NCBI RefSeq assembly: GCF_030010625.1
Contig: NZ_JASCXN010000005.1
Coordinates: 186,001-250,000 of the forward strand
Reading direction: 5' to 3'
Length of the DNA: 64,000 nucleotides
Source of the DNA: Streptomyces sp. CC208A
GTDB taxonomy: Bacteria > Actinomycetota > Actinomycetes > Streptomycetales > Streptomycetaceae
Both the position numbers and the translations under genes were made by a program. Every line of letters starts with the position of its first letter. Position 1 is the stretch's first letter. The notes under the pieces were generated by a model. It was not told where the DNA came from. It saw only the letters and a program-made list of their open reading frames with translations, and ran no database searches. Of the stretch, positions 42,458 to 50,244 are shown piece after piece.

Positions 42458-43156
42458 TTACTCGCCAAGACCCAGCATTTCGATGATCGCTTCGACTTCG
42501 CGGCGATACACCTGGGACGGGTCGACGATCTGCTGGCCGAGGTGGCCGAACACCTCCAGCATCACCGGTCCGTACATCCGCCCCCAGATCCGCAGGGTCA
42601 CGCCGAGCGCCTGCGGCGGCAGGTGCGGGAACCGCTCCCGGGCCGGGGCGGCCAGGGACTCCTGGAAGTCGGACCACCGCGCCTCGTCCTCGCGGATCGC
42701 CGCCGGCACGTGGTCCCAGGCGCCGGCCACCACGTCGAGCAGCGCCATGCAGCATCTCCGCGCCGCCTCCGTGACGTCCGCCGGCGGGCTGAAGCCGGGC
42801 AGGCCGTCGCCGTAGATCAGCCGGAACGCCTCCGGGTTCGCCACCGACCAGGTGCGGAACGTGTCGCAGACCGCGCGCACCCGGCGGCCCGCCTCCTCGG
42901 GCGGGAGCGCGGCCAGGGCGGCCTCGTGGGAGTCGGCCAGCTCGTTGTAGGCGTCCGCCGCGAGGGTGGAGATCAGCTGGTCACGGGTGTCGAAGTAGCC
43001 GTACAGCGCCGCCGCCGTCATGCCCAGCTCGCGGGCGATCCCACGCAGCGTGATGCCCGCGGGGCCCGACTCCGCCAACGCCTTCAGGGCGGCTTCCTTG
43101 ATCTCCGCGATCGTCTGCTGGCGGAGCCGCGCGCGACGGGTGGGCTTGGTTTCCAT
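42458..43156 (-). CDS. TetR/AcrR-family repressor (WHG C-terminal domain)
   Basis: A 232-residue dimeric regulator. The DNA-binding region is at about 12-60: QQTIAEIKEAALKALAESGPAGITLRGIARELGMTAAALYGYFDTRDQLI. The C-terminal ligand domain has the WHG pattern (RAVCDTFRTWSVANPEAFRLIYGDG, then LRIWGRMYGPVMLEVFGHL). The start is ATG 43156 after GGAGG; the frame upstream extends but lacks a better site. It is convergent with the eight-gene operon and is its most likely local regulator, with the palindrome at 34766-34783 or the repeat at 43189-43232 as possible targets. Confidence 0.9.
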   Translation of the reverse strand: METKPTRRARLRQQTIAEIKEAALKALAESGPAGITLRGIARELGMTAAALYGYFDTRDQLISTLAADAYNELADSHEAALAALPPEEAGRRVRAVCDTFRTWSVANPEAFRLIYGDGLPGFSPPADVTEAARRCCMALLDVVAGAWDHVPAAIREDEARWSDFQESLAAPARERFPHLPPQALGVTLRIWGRMYGPVMLEVFGHLGQQIVDPSQVYRREVEAIIEMLGLGE

Positions 43157-43188
43157 GCTGTCGTCCTCCAGGTCGGGGGCAGAACCAT

Positions 43189-43232
43189 ACGGCGTTCGGT
43201 TCGCAGCGTACCCCCGGTACAATAAACGCCGT
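43189..43232. promoter_or_regulatory. Inverted repeat upstream of the TetR gene
   Basis: ACGGCGTT (43189-43196) and AACGCCGT (43225-43232) are exact inverted copies 28 nt apart, in an unusually AT-rich stretch (AATAAACG, GTTAATAAAC) that should hold the regulator's promoter. A smaller inverted repeat, CTGAT-N5-ATCAG, follows near 43240. Autoregulation is plausible. Confidence 0.4.
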
Positions 43233-43282
43233 TAATAAACTGATTGCCGATCAGTCACCGCTTTTCCCGCGCCCGTGGTTCT

Positions 43283-44572
43283 TCACAGAAGCTCGTGGAG
43301 TTCTTCGAGTTCGGGCGGGGCCTGGAGGCCGAGGGCGGTGTAGTGGGCCAGGGCCCGGCGGGCGTGGTGGCGGGCCTGGGCGGGGTCGCCGAGGGCGTGG
43401 TGGGCGTGGGCCAGGCCCTGGGCGGCGCGGGCTTCTTCGGGGCGGTTGCCCACCTCCGCGGCCAGGGTGAGGGCGGTGGTGTGGGAGGCGAGGGCCAGGG
43501 CGGGTTCGCCGAGGGAACGGGCGGCTTCGCCGAGGCCGTTGTGGGTCTCGCAGTCGTAGGCCCGGTGGTTGTGCTCCTGGTGGAGGCGGAGGGCCTGGCG
43601 GTGGTGGGCCAGGGCGGCCTCGTGGTGGCCGAGGCGGCGGTGGACCACGCCCAGGCGGTCCAGGGTGGTGGCCTCGCCGCGGTGGTAGCCGAGGGTGCGG
43701 TAGAGCCGGAGGGCCTGGTCCAGGTGGGCCAGGGCGTCCTCGTAACGGGCTTGCTGTTCGAGGACCAGGCCGATCCCGGCGAGGCTCGCGGCCTCGCCGA
43801 CCTCGACGCCGGCCTCGCGGAAGAGCGCGAGCGCGCCGCGGTAGTGGCGGTCGGCCTCCTCGGGGCGGCCCTGACGGCGGTGGAGGTCGCCCAGGTGGTT
43901 CAGCACCCGTGCCTCGCCCGCCCGTTCGCCGGTCTCGCGGTAGTGGGCCAGGGCGCGGCCGAGGGCGGCCAGCGCTTCCGGGTGGCGGCCCTGGTGGGCG
44001 TGGAGTCGGCCCAGGTCGGTGAGCGCCCTCGCCTCGCCGGAGGTGTCGCCGGCGCGCCGGCAGGCCTCCGCGGCGTGGGTGTGCAGGGTCCTGGCGTCCT
44101 GGTGGTGGGCGTGGACGTCCAGGTAGTGGTGCAGGGCGGTGGCGAGCCGGGCGGTGTAGGCGGGGATGCCCCGCTCGGCCGCGTGGACGGCGGTCGCCAC
44201 CAGGTTGGGGCGTTCGGCCTCCAGCCAGTGGGTGGCCTGGGCGGCGGTGGTGAGGGGGACGGGGGCGGTGGCGGGCGGGGGTGGCTGCGGGCGCCGTCGC
44301 CTGCCTTCGGGGAGGAGCACGTCCATCGCGGCGCAGGTGGTGCGGAGGAAGTGGTCGAGGAGCCGGGTGAGGGCCGTGTGCCGGGTCTCCTCGGTCTCCT
44401 CGGCCTCCGCCGTCGTGCGGGCGTGCTCGCGCAGCAGGTCGTGGAAGGTGTAGCGGCCGGGCACGTGCTGGGTGAGGACGTGGGCGTCCAGGAGGTCTTC
44501 GAGGAGCGTCTCGGCCCGGTCCAGGGGCGGGTCGGCGAGTGCGGCGTAGGCGTCCAGGCAGGTGCCGAGGTG
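43283..44572 (-). pseudogene. Truncated AfsR/SARP-type regulator (C-terminal TPR part only)
   Basis: The surviving about 430 codons encode the end of the winged-helix segment (LGTCLDAYAAL...AETLLEDLLDAHVLTQ, PGRYTFHDLLREHA) and then a long series of TPR units (GEARALTDLGRLHAHQGRHPEALAALGRAL and similar) up to the stop at 43283. This is how AfsR-like NB-ARC-TPR transcription activators end. The N-terminal SARP DNA-binding and NB-ARC ATPase parts are missing: homology stops sharply at 44572, where the TnpB element begins. An internal GTG at 44464 could still yield a TPR protein, but it would not bind DNA. Confidence 0.75.
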
Positions 44573-46354
44573 TGGAACTATTCGTTCCGAAGTACGCAGA
44601 AGCGCGCAGGATCATGCGCGGATGCGTCTCTTTCGTTCGTTTCTTGCTTGGTTGTCGGTGGTGTCGGTTAGGTTCGTGGTGTCGGTGTCCGGCGGGCGGG
44701 GGATGGGGGCGTGGCGGAGGAGAAGAAGCGGCTGCGGGAGATCGCGCGTCCGTTCGTCGTCGACGGCCCGTCCGGCGTCAGCATCCGCGACCGGCTCAAG
44801 GGCCTGACCGCCCGGGACGAGGAAGTCCTGCGCGCCGTGGGCATCCACATGGGACGTCTCGCTTCCCAGGATCTGGCCCGCCGTGTGCGTGACGGGCTGC
44901 AGCATTCCGCCGAGACGTGGGCGGTTCGTAAGCGGGAGCTGACCGCCGTGTCGTCGTCGCGGTGGGCGGGTTCGGTCACGGCGAGCACACACGACCAGTG
45001 GGGTCTGTCTCGGCGTGCCCAGCATGCGCATCTGCAGTCCCTGGACGCCGGGATCCGGACGATCCGGCATCGGTTGTCACTGCCACTCGGGGAGAAGGGG
45101 GCCCGGGGTAACCCCGGCGGTTACCGGTCCAGGAGTGAGTGGTTCGCCAAGTCCCGCCGTCTGGCGGTCCTCGAAGACCGCTACGAGAAGGTGCGGGCCG
45201 AGCAGGAGGCCGGTCGGGTGTCCGTGGTGCGGGGCGGCAGGCGGCTGCTCCACCAGCGCCACCACCTTGCCACCGCCGGCAGGACGACCGAACAGTGGCG
45301 GGCGAAGTGGGAGGCGGTGCGCTGGTTCCTGACCGCCGACGGCGAGTCCGGCAAGCGGTTCGGGAACGAGACCATCCGCGTCAGCCCCGACGGCGAGATC
45401 AGCATCAAGCTCCCCGCCCCGCTGGCCAGGCTGGCCAATGCGAAGCACGGCCGGTACGTGCTCACCGCCCGCGTGTCGTTTCCCTATCGGGGCGAGGAGT
45501 GGCGTGACCGTGTCACCGGCAACCGGGCCGTGGCCTACCGCATTCACCTCGACACGGAACGCGGCTGCTGGTACCTGGACGCCAGTTGGACCCGGAAGAA
45601 CCTCCCCGTGATCCCGCTGGACGCCCTGCGGGCGGGCGGAGTGGCCGGCGTGGACATGAACGCCGACCACCTCGCCGCCTGGCGGCTGGACGAGCACGGC
45701 AACCCGGTCGGCGCACCGCGCCGCTTCGACTACGACCTCAGCGGTTCGGCCGGACACCGTGACGCCCAGCTCCGCCACACCCTCACCCGCCTCCTGCACT
45801 GGGCCAAGCACACGGGTGTTACGGCAGTGGCGATCGAGGACCTCGACTTCACCGACTCCACCAGCCGCGAAAAGCACGGTCGACGCAAGAAGTTCCGGCA
45901 GCTGGTCTCCGGCATCCCCACCGCGAAGCTCCGCGCACGCCTGGTCAGCATGTGCGCAGAGGCCGGTATCGGCGTCATCGCCGTCGACCCCGCCTACACC
46001 AGCAGGTGGGGCGCCGAGCACTGGCAGAAGCCCCTCACCACGAAGAACCGCAGGACTTCCCGGCACGCCGCCGCTGCGGTGGCGATCGGAAGGCGCGCCC
46101 TCGGGCACCGGATCAGGCGACGGGTGGCACCGCCCCGCGACGACCAGAGTGATTGTCGCGGGCATCGGACCGTCCAGGCCGGACCGCGTGACCGGGGACG
46201 TGAGGGACACCGCCCTCGTGTCCCCGGACCACGGACACGATCCGTGCGTGCCGGACACGGCAGGAAAGCGGTCGACCAGGACACCCAACACCGTTCGGGG
46301 CGTCCGGCTGAGCACGAGTCCTGGCGACAGGACCCACTCCCGCTCAGTCTTTAG
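44573..46354 (+). mobile_element. IS200/IS605-type element carrying only tnpB
   Basis: An insertion of about 1.78 kb lies between two genes that both lost their 5' parts: homology to the AfsR-like gene ends at 44572 and homology to the FMN reductase begins at about 46355. The element has a single transposon gene, tnpB, and no tnpA, so it cannot move alone unless TnpA is supplied. Its 3' part has several small hairpins (for example ACGGA-CACG-ATCCGT-like pairing near 46240) that overlap the end of tnpB, where the guide RNA of such elements usually lies. The ends are estimated from the flanking genes to within about 10 nt. Confidence 0.7.
44711..46354 (+). CDS. tnpB: TnpB-family RNA-guided nuclease-like protein (IS1341 type)
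   Basis: A 547-residue TnpB-like protein. The RuvC-I Asp is in [15 protein letters not shown] near 313 and the RuvC-II Glu is in [14 protein letters not shown] near 377. The TnpB zinc finger between RuvC-II and III is absent, replaced by [15 protein letters not shown]. At the RuvC-III position the sequence is [17 protein letters not shown], where an Asp is normally expected, so cleavage may be lost. The last 75 residues are low-complexity and overlap the element's right end, so they may be a by-product of guide-RNA sequence. The start GTG 44711 gives MAEEKKRL. The function would be element maintenance by guided cleavage, or regulation if it is inactive. Confidence 0.78.
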   Translation: MAEEKKRLREIARPFVVDGPSGVSIRDRLKGLTARDEEVLRAVGIHMGRLASQDLARRVRDGLQHSAETWAVRKRELTAVSSSRWAGSVTASTHDQWGLSRRAQHAHLQSLDAGIRTIRHRLSLPLGEKGARGNPGGYRSRSEWFAKSRRLAVLEDRYEKVRAEQEAGRVSVVRGGRRLLHQRHHLATAGRTTEQWRAKWEAVRWFLTADGESGKRFGNETIRVSPDGEISIKLPAPLARLANAKHGRYVLTARVSFPYRGEEWRDRVTGNRAVAYRIHLDTERGCWYLDASWTRKNLPVIPLDALRAGGVAGVDMNADHLAAWRLDEHGNPVGAPRRFDYDLSGSAGHRDAQLRHTLTRLLHWAKHTGVTAVAIEDLDFTDSTSREKHGRRKKFRQLVSGIPTAKLRARLVSMCAEAGIGVIAVDPAYTSRWGAEHWQKPLTTKNRRTSRHAAAAVAIGRRALGHRIRRRVAPPRDDQSDCRGHRTVQAGPRDRGREGHRPRVPGPRTRSVRAGHGRKAVDQDTQHRSGRPAEHESWRQDPLPLSL

Positions 46355-46915
46355 AAACGGTCGGTCAACGAGGCGACGCTGCGGACGGTGCGCGCCCTCG
46401 CACCGGACGGCGTGACCTCACGGCCGGCCCCTCCCCCCGACGCCCTGCCCCACTTCGACCCCGACCACGACCACGAGCCGCTCCCTCCCCCCGTCGCCGA
46501 CCTGCGCGGGCGGATCGCCGCGGCGGACGCGGTGCTGTTCTGCACGCCCGAGTACGCCGGCGCCCTGCCCGGTTCGTTCAAGAACCTGCTGGACTGGACG
46601 GTCGGCGGCACGGAGATCAACGACAAGCCGGTCGCCTGGATCAACGTCTCCACCGCCGTCACCCGAGCACGGCACGCGCACGACTCGCTGCGCCGGGTGC
46701 TGGCCTACACCGGGGCCCGGATCGTGCCGGAGGCGTGCCTGCACCTCCCCGTGCCCCGGCAGCTCGTCGGGCCCGACGGACTCGTCCACGACCAGGCCCT
46801 GCGGACCGGCCTCCTGACCTGCCTCACCCTCCTGACCGAGGCGATCCCGACCAAGGCCGACAGGGCCCCGGGGCCGCCCTCCGCACCACCCCACCGAGGA
46901 GCTTCTTCCGCATGA
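46355..46915 (+). pseudogene. 5'-truncated NADPH-dependent FMN reductase
   Basis: The frame begins right at the TnpB element with [20 protein letters not shown] and continues through [26 protein letters not shown] near 70, the flavin-binding core of the FMN_red flavodoxin-like family, to a stop at 46913-46915. The usual first 12-15 residues carrying the first strand and phosphate loop (GISGSLR-type) are gone. A GTG at 46388 could start a shortened protein of 175 residues, but it would lack the FMN phosphate-binding loop. The next gene overlaps its stop as ATGA, so it still forms the head of a two-gene unit. Confidence 0.7.
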
Positions 46916-47385
46916 CCACCGCACCCGTCCCGAGCACCGCACCCGCGACGACCACCGCCCCCGTCCGTCCCCCGCTGCCCCCGTTCACCGCCGAGACGGC
47001 GGCCCTCAAGGTGCGCGCCGCCGAGGACGCCTGGAACACCCGCGACCCCGAGAAGGTCTCCCTCGCCTACACCCCGGACTCGGTCTGGCGGAACCGGGAC
47101 GAGTTCCTCACCGGCCGCGAGGAGATCCGCGCCTTCCTCCGCCGCAAGTGGGACAAGGAGCTCGACTACGCGCTCCGCAAGGAGCTGTGGGCGTTCACCG
47201 ACGACCGGATCGCCGTCCGCTTCACCTACGAGTGGCGCGACGCGGCGGGGCAGTGGTGGCGCAGCCACGGCAACGAGCTGTGGGAGTTCGCCCCCGACGG
47301 CCTGATGCGGCGCCGCGAGGCGAGCATCAACGACCTGCCCATCGCGGAGGCCGACCGGTCGATCTTCGGGCCGCGCGACAGCTGA
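46912..47385 (+). CDS. NTF2/SnoaL-like protein (DUF1348 family)
   Basis: A 157-residue protein. After a Pro/Thr-rich 25-residue leader it has the DUF1348 pattern: [60 protein letters not shown], and [23 protein letters not shown] with a C-terminal [10 protein letters not shown]. The fold is a small cone with a hydrophobic pocket; members are often annotated as nuclear transport factor 2-like and their function is unknown. Its ATG is preceded by GAGGAG and overlaps the stop of the truncated FMN reductase, implying these two worked together in an oxidative-stress or flavin context. Confidence 0.9.
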   Translation: MTTAPVPSTAPATTTAPVRPPLPPFTAETAALKVRAAEDAWNTRDPEKVSLAYTPDSVWRNRDEFLTGREEIRAFLRRKWDKELDYALRKELWAFTDDRIAVRFTYEWRDAAGQWWRSHGNELWEFAPDGLMRRREASINDLPIAEADRSIFGPRDS

Positions 47386-47486
47386 CGTGCGCCGCGTACC
47401 CGGCCGCCGCGTACCCGGCCGCCGCCCGGGTAGGCGCCTCCGAGGGGCCCTACGTGCGGAGCGGAGAGCGAGAGAGGTGGCAGCTC

Positions 47487-49307
47487 ATGACCGGTACCAA
47501 GGTCTCCGATCGCATCCTCGAACGTCTGCGGGAATGGGACGTCGAGTACGTCTTCGCCTACCCCGGCGACGGCATCAACGGCCTGCTCGCCGCCTGGGGG
47601 CGGGCCGGGGACCGGCCGCGGTTCGTGCAGTCGCGGCACGAGGAGATGTCCGCGTTCCAGGCGGTGGGGTACGCCAAGTTCTCCGGCCGGGTCGGGGTCT
47701 GCGCGGCCACCTCGGGGCCCGGCGCGATCCACCTCCTGAACGGGCTGTACGACGCCAAGCTCGACCACGTCCCGGTCGTCGCCCTGGTCGGCCAGACCGA
47801 CCGCAGCGCCATGGGGGGCTCGTACCAGCAGGAGGTGGACCTCGCCTCGCTGTTCAAGGACGTCGCCTCGGACTACTGCGTGACGGCGACCGTCCCCGAG
47901 CAGTTCCCGAACGTCGTCGACCGGGCCGTGCGCACCGCGTACAGCCGGCGCGGCGTGGCCGCGGTGATCGTCCCGGCCGACGTGCAGGAGCTGGAGTACA
48001 GCCCGCCGGAGCACGCCTTCAAGATGGTGCCCTCCAGTCTGGGCATGGGCGGTTACGCGCCGGTGCCCGAGGACGCGGAGCTGGAGCGGGCGGCCGAGGT
48101 GCTCAACGCGGGCGAGCGGGTCGCCGTCCTCGTCGGACAGGGCGCCAGGGGGGCGCGGGCGGAGGTCGAGCACCTCGCCGACATGCTCGGCGCGGGGGTG
48201 GCCAAGGCGCTGCTCGGCAAGGACGTCCTGCCGGACGACCTGCCGTACGTGACCGGGGCGATCGGCCTGCTCGGCACCCGGCCCTCGTACGAGCTGATGC
48301 GGGACTGCGACACCCTGCTCGTGATCGGCTCCAGCTTCCCGTACACCCAGTTCATGCCCGAGTTCGACCAGGCGCGGGCGGTGCAGATCGACATCGACCC
48401 GCACATGATCGGCCTGCGGTACCCCTTCGAGGTGCAGCTGGTCGGGGACGCTCGGGAGACCCTGCGGCGGCTCCTGCCGCGCCTGCACCGCAAGAGCGGC
48501 CGGGAGTGGCGGGAGACGGTCGAGAAGAACACCGCCCGGTGGTGGGAGGTGATGGGGCGGCGGGCCTCGGTGGGGGCCGACCCGATCAACCCGGAGTACG
48601 TCTTCCACGCCCTCGACGCCCTCCTGCCGGACGACGCGATCATCACCGCGGATTCGGGGTCCGCCGCCAACTGGTACGCCCGGCACCTGCGGATGCGCGG
48701 CACGATGCGCGGCTCGCTGTCCGGGACGCTGGCCACCATGGGCCCGGCCGTGCCGTACGCCATCGGCGCCAAGTTCGCCCACCCCGACCGGCCCGTGATC
48801 GCCCTGGCCGGGGACGGTGCCATGCAGATGAACGGCATGATGGAGCTGGTGACGGCGGCCAAGTACCACTCCGAGTGGTCGGATCCCGGTCTCGTGGTGG
48901 CGGTGCTCAACAACCACGACCTCAACCAGGTCACCTGGGAGATGCGGGCCATGTCGGGCGCCCCCCGGTTCGAGGAGTCGCAGGCCATCCCCGACCTGCC
49001 GTACGCCGACATCGCCCGGTGCCTCGGGCTCGCCGGCGTACGGGTGGAGAAGACCAAGCACGTCGAGGGGGCGTGGCGGCAGGCGCTCGCGGCGGACCGG
49101 CCGTTCGTCATCGACTTCCGTACGGATCCGGCCGTGCCGCCGATCCCGCCGCACGCCACCCTCGACCAGATCCAGGCGGCCGCCGCCTCCGTCCTCAAGG
49201 GCGACAGCGACCGGGCCTCGATGGTCCGGCAGGGCTTCCTGGCGAAGGTCCAGGAGCTCATGCCCGTCGGCCACCACCACCGCGGCGATTCCGGAAAGCG
49301 GTCGTGA
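47487..49307 (+). CDS. Thiamine-pyrophosphate enzyme, pyruvate oxidase-like
   Basis: A 606-residue ThDP-dependent enzyme of the pyruvate oxidase / acetolactate synthase family. The PYR domain is at about 1-170 with the activating Glu in SRHEEMSAFQAVGYA near 52 and GVCAATSGPGAIHLLNGLYDAKLDHVPVVAL. The middle domain is at about 190-330. The PP domain has the ThDP motif from VIALAGDGAMQMN (GDG) near 440 to VVAVLNNHDLNQV (NN). The FAD-binding details of true PoxB were not verified, so decarboxylase or oxidase activity is open. The start is ATG 47487 after GAGAGAGGTGG. Its stop overlaps the enolase-superfamily gene as GTGA. Confidence 0.9.
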   Translation: MTGTKVSDRILERLREWDVEYVFAYPGDGINGLLAAWGRAGDRPRFVQSRHEEMSAFQAVGYAKFSGRVGVCAATSGPGAIHLLNGLYDAKLDHVPVVALVGQTDRSAMGGSYQQEVDLASLFKDVASDYCVTATVPEQFPNVVDRAVRTAYSRRGVAAVIVPADVQELEYSPPEHAFKMVPSSLGMGGYAPVPEDAELERAAEVLNAGERVAVLVGQGARGARAEVEHLADMLGAGVAKALLGKDVLPDDLPYVTGAIGLLGTRPSYELMRDCDTLLVIGSSFPYTQFMPEFDQARAVQIDIDPHMIGLRYPFEVQLVGDARETLRRLLPRLHRKSGREWRETVEKNTARWWEVMGRRASVGADPINPEYVFHALDALLPDDAIITADSGSAANWYARHLRMRGTMRGSLSGTLATMGPAVPYAIGAKFAHPDRPVIALAGDGAMQMNGMMELVTAAKYHSEWSDPGLVVAVLNNHDLNQVTWEMRAMSGAPRFEESQAIPDLPYADIARCLGLAGVRVEKTKHVEGAWRQALAADRPFVIDFRTDPAVPPIPPHATLDQIQAAAASVLKGDSDRASMVRQGFLAKVQELMPVGHHHRGDSGKRS

Positions 49308-50215
49308 GTTCCGCCGCGAGCTCCCGGGACCGCTCCGGCGGGCCCGGCGTGGAGCGCGTGACCGCGTCGGCGTACACCGTCCCCACCGACCTGCCCGGTG
49401 GGGACGCCACGCTGACGTGGGACTCGACGACCCTCGTCCTCGTGGAGGCGGCCGCCGGCGGTACGACGGGCCTGGGCTGGACGTACGGCGCGCCGGCCAC
49501 CGCCGCCGTGGTCGCGGACGAGCTGGCGCCGGTCTACGACGACCGGGAGCTGGAGCGGCAGCTGCGGCGCTGGACCGAGGACCTCGGGCTGGCCCGCGTG
49601 AAGATCAAGATCGGTGAGTCGTGGGGCCGGGAGGAGGCCCGCGACCTGCGGCGCACGGCGCTCGCGCGGCGGGTCGCCGGGGACGGCTGCGAGCTGTACG
49701 TGGACGCCAACGGCGGCTACACGCGCAAGCAGGCCGTACGGGTCGCGGGCGCGCTCTCCGGCCTCGGCGTCACCTGGTTCGAGGAGCCGGTCTCCTCGGA
49801 CGACCCGGACGGGCTCCGGCTGGTCCGGGACGCGGTGGCCGCCGACGTCGCCGCCGGGGAGTACGGCTACGACCTGCCGTACTTCGCGCGGATGGCCCCG
49901 GTCGTGGACTGCCTCCAGGCCGACGCGAGCCGGTGCGGCGGGATCACGGTGTGGCTGCGGGCGGCGGCCCTCGCCGAGGCGCTGGGCCTCGAACTCTCCG
50001 CCCACACCGCTCCGCACCTGCACGCGCACGCGGCGGCCGCGATCCCGAACGCACGGCACCTGGAGTGGTTCCACGACCACGTACGGATCGAGAGCACCCT
50101 CTTCCACGGGGCGCTCGACCCCGCCGGAGGGACGGTCGCTCCCGGCGCCGACGGGCGGCCGGGGCACGGGATGGAGTTCGACCGCGCGGCGGCCCGGCCG
50201 TTCCGGGTCCGCTGA
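49304..50215 (+). CDS. Enolase-superfamily (MR/MLE) enzyme with apparent internal deletion
   Basis: A 303-residue protein, about 65 residues shorter than its family. The N-terminal cap (VTASAYTVPTDLPGGDATL, VLVEAAAGGTTGLGWTYG) runs to ADELAPV near 75 and then jumps directly to YDDRELERQLRRWTEDLG, where the rest of the cap and the first barrel strand should be. Catalytic elements kept are the KIKIGE lysines near 100, VDANGGYTRKQA, WFEEPVSSDD, AAGEYGYD and the His in LSAHTAPHLHAHAA. The frame is intact, so the loss is in-frame. The protein may be misfolded or altered. It is translated with the TPP enzyme (GTGA overlap). Confidence 0.75.
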   Translation: MSSAASSRDRSGGPGVERVTASAYTVPTDLPGGDATLTWDSTTLVLVEAAAGGTTGLGWTYGAPATAAVVADELAPVYDDRELERQLRRWTEDLGLARVKIKIGESWGREEARDLRRTALARRVAGDGCELYVDANGGYTRKQAVRVAGALSGLGVTWFEEPVSSDDPDGLRLVRDAVAADVAAGEYGYDLPYFARMAPVVDCLQADASRCGGITVWLRAAALAEALGLELSAHTAPHLHAHAAAAIPNARHLEWFHDHVRIESTLFHGALDPAGGTVAPGADGRPGHGMEFDRAAARPFRVR

Positions 50216-50244
50216 GCTGAAGGGTCCCGAGCCGAAGGGCCCCG

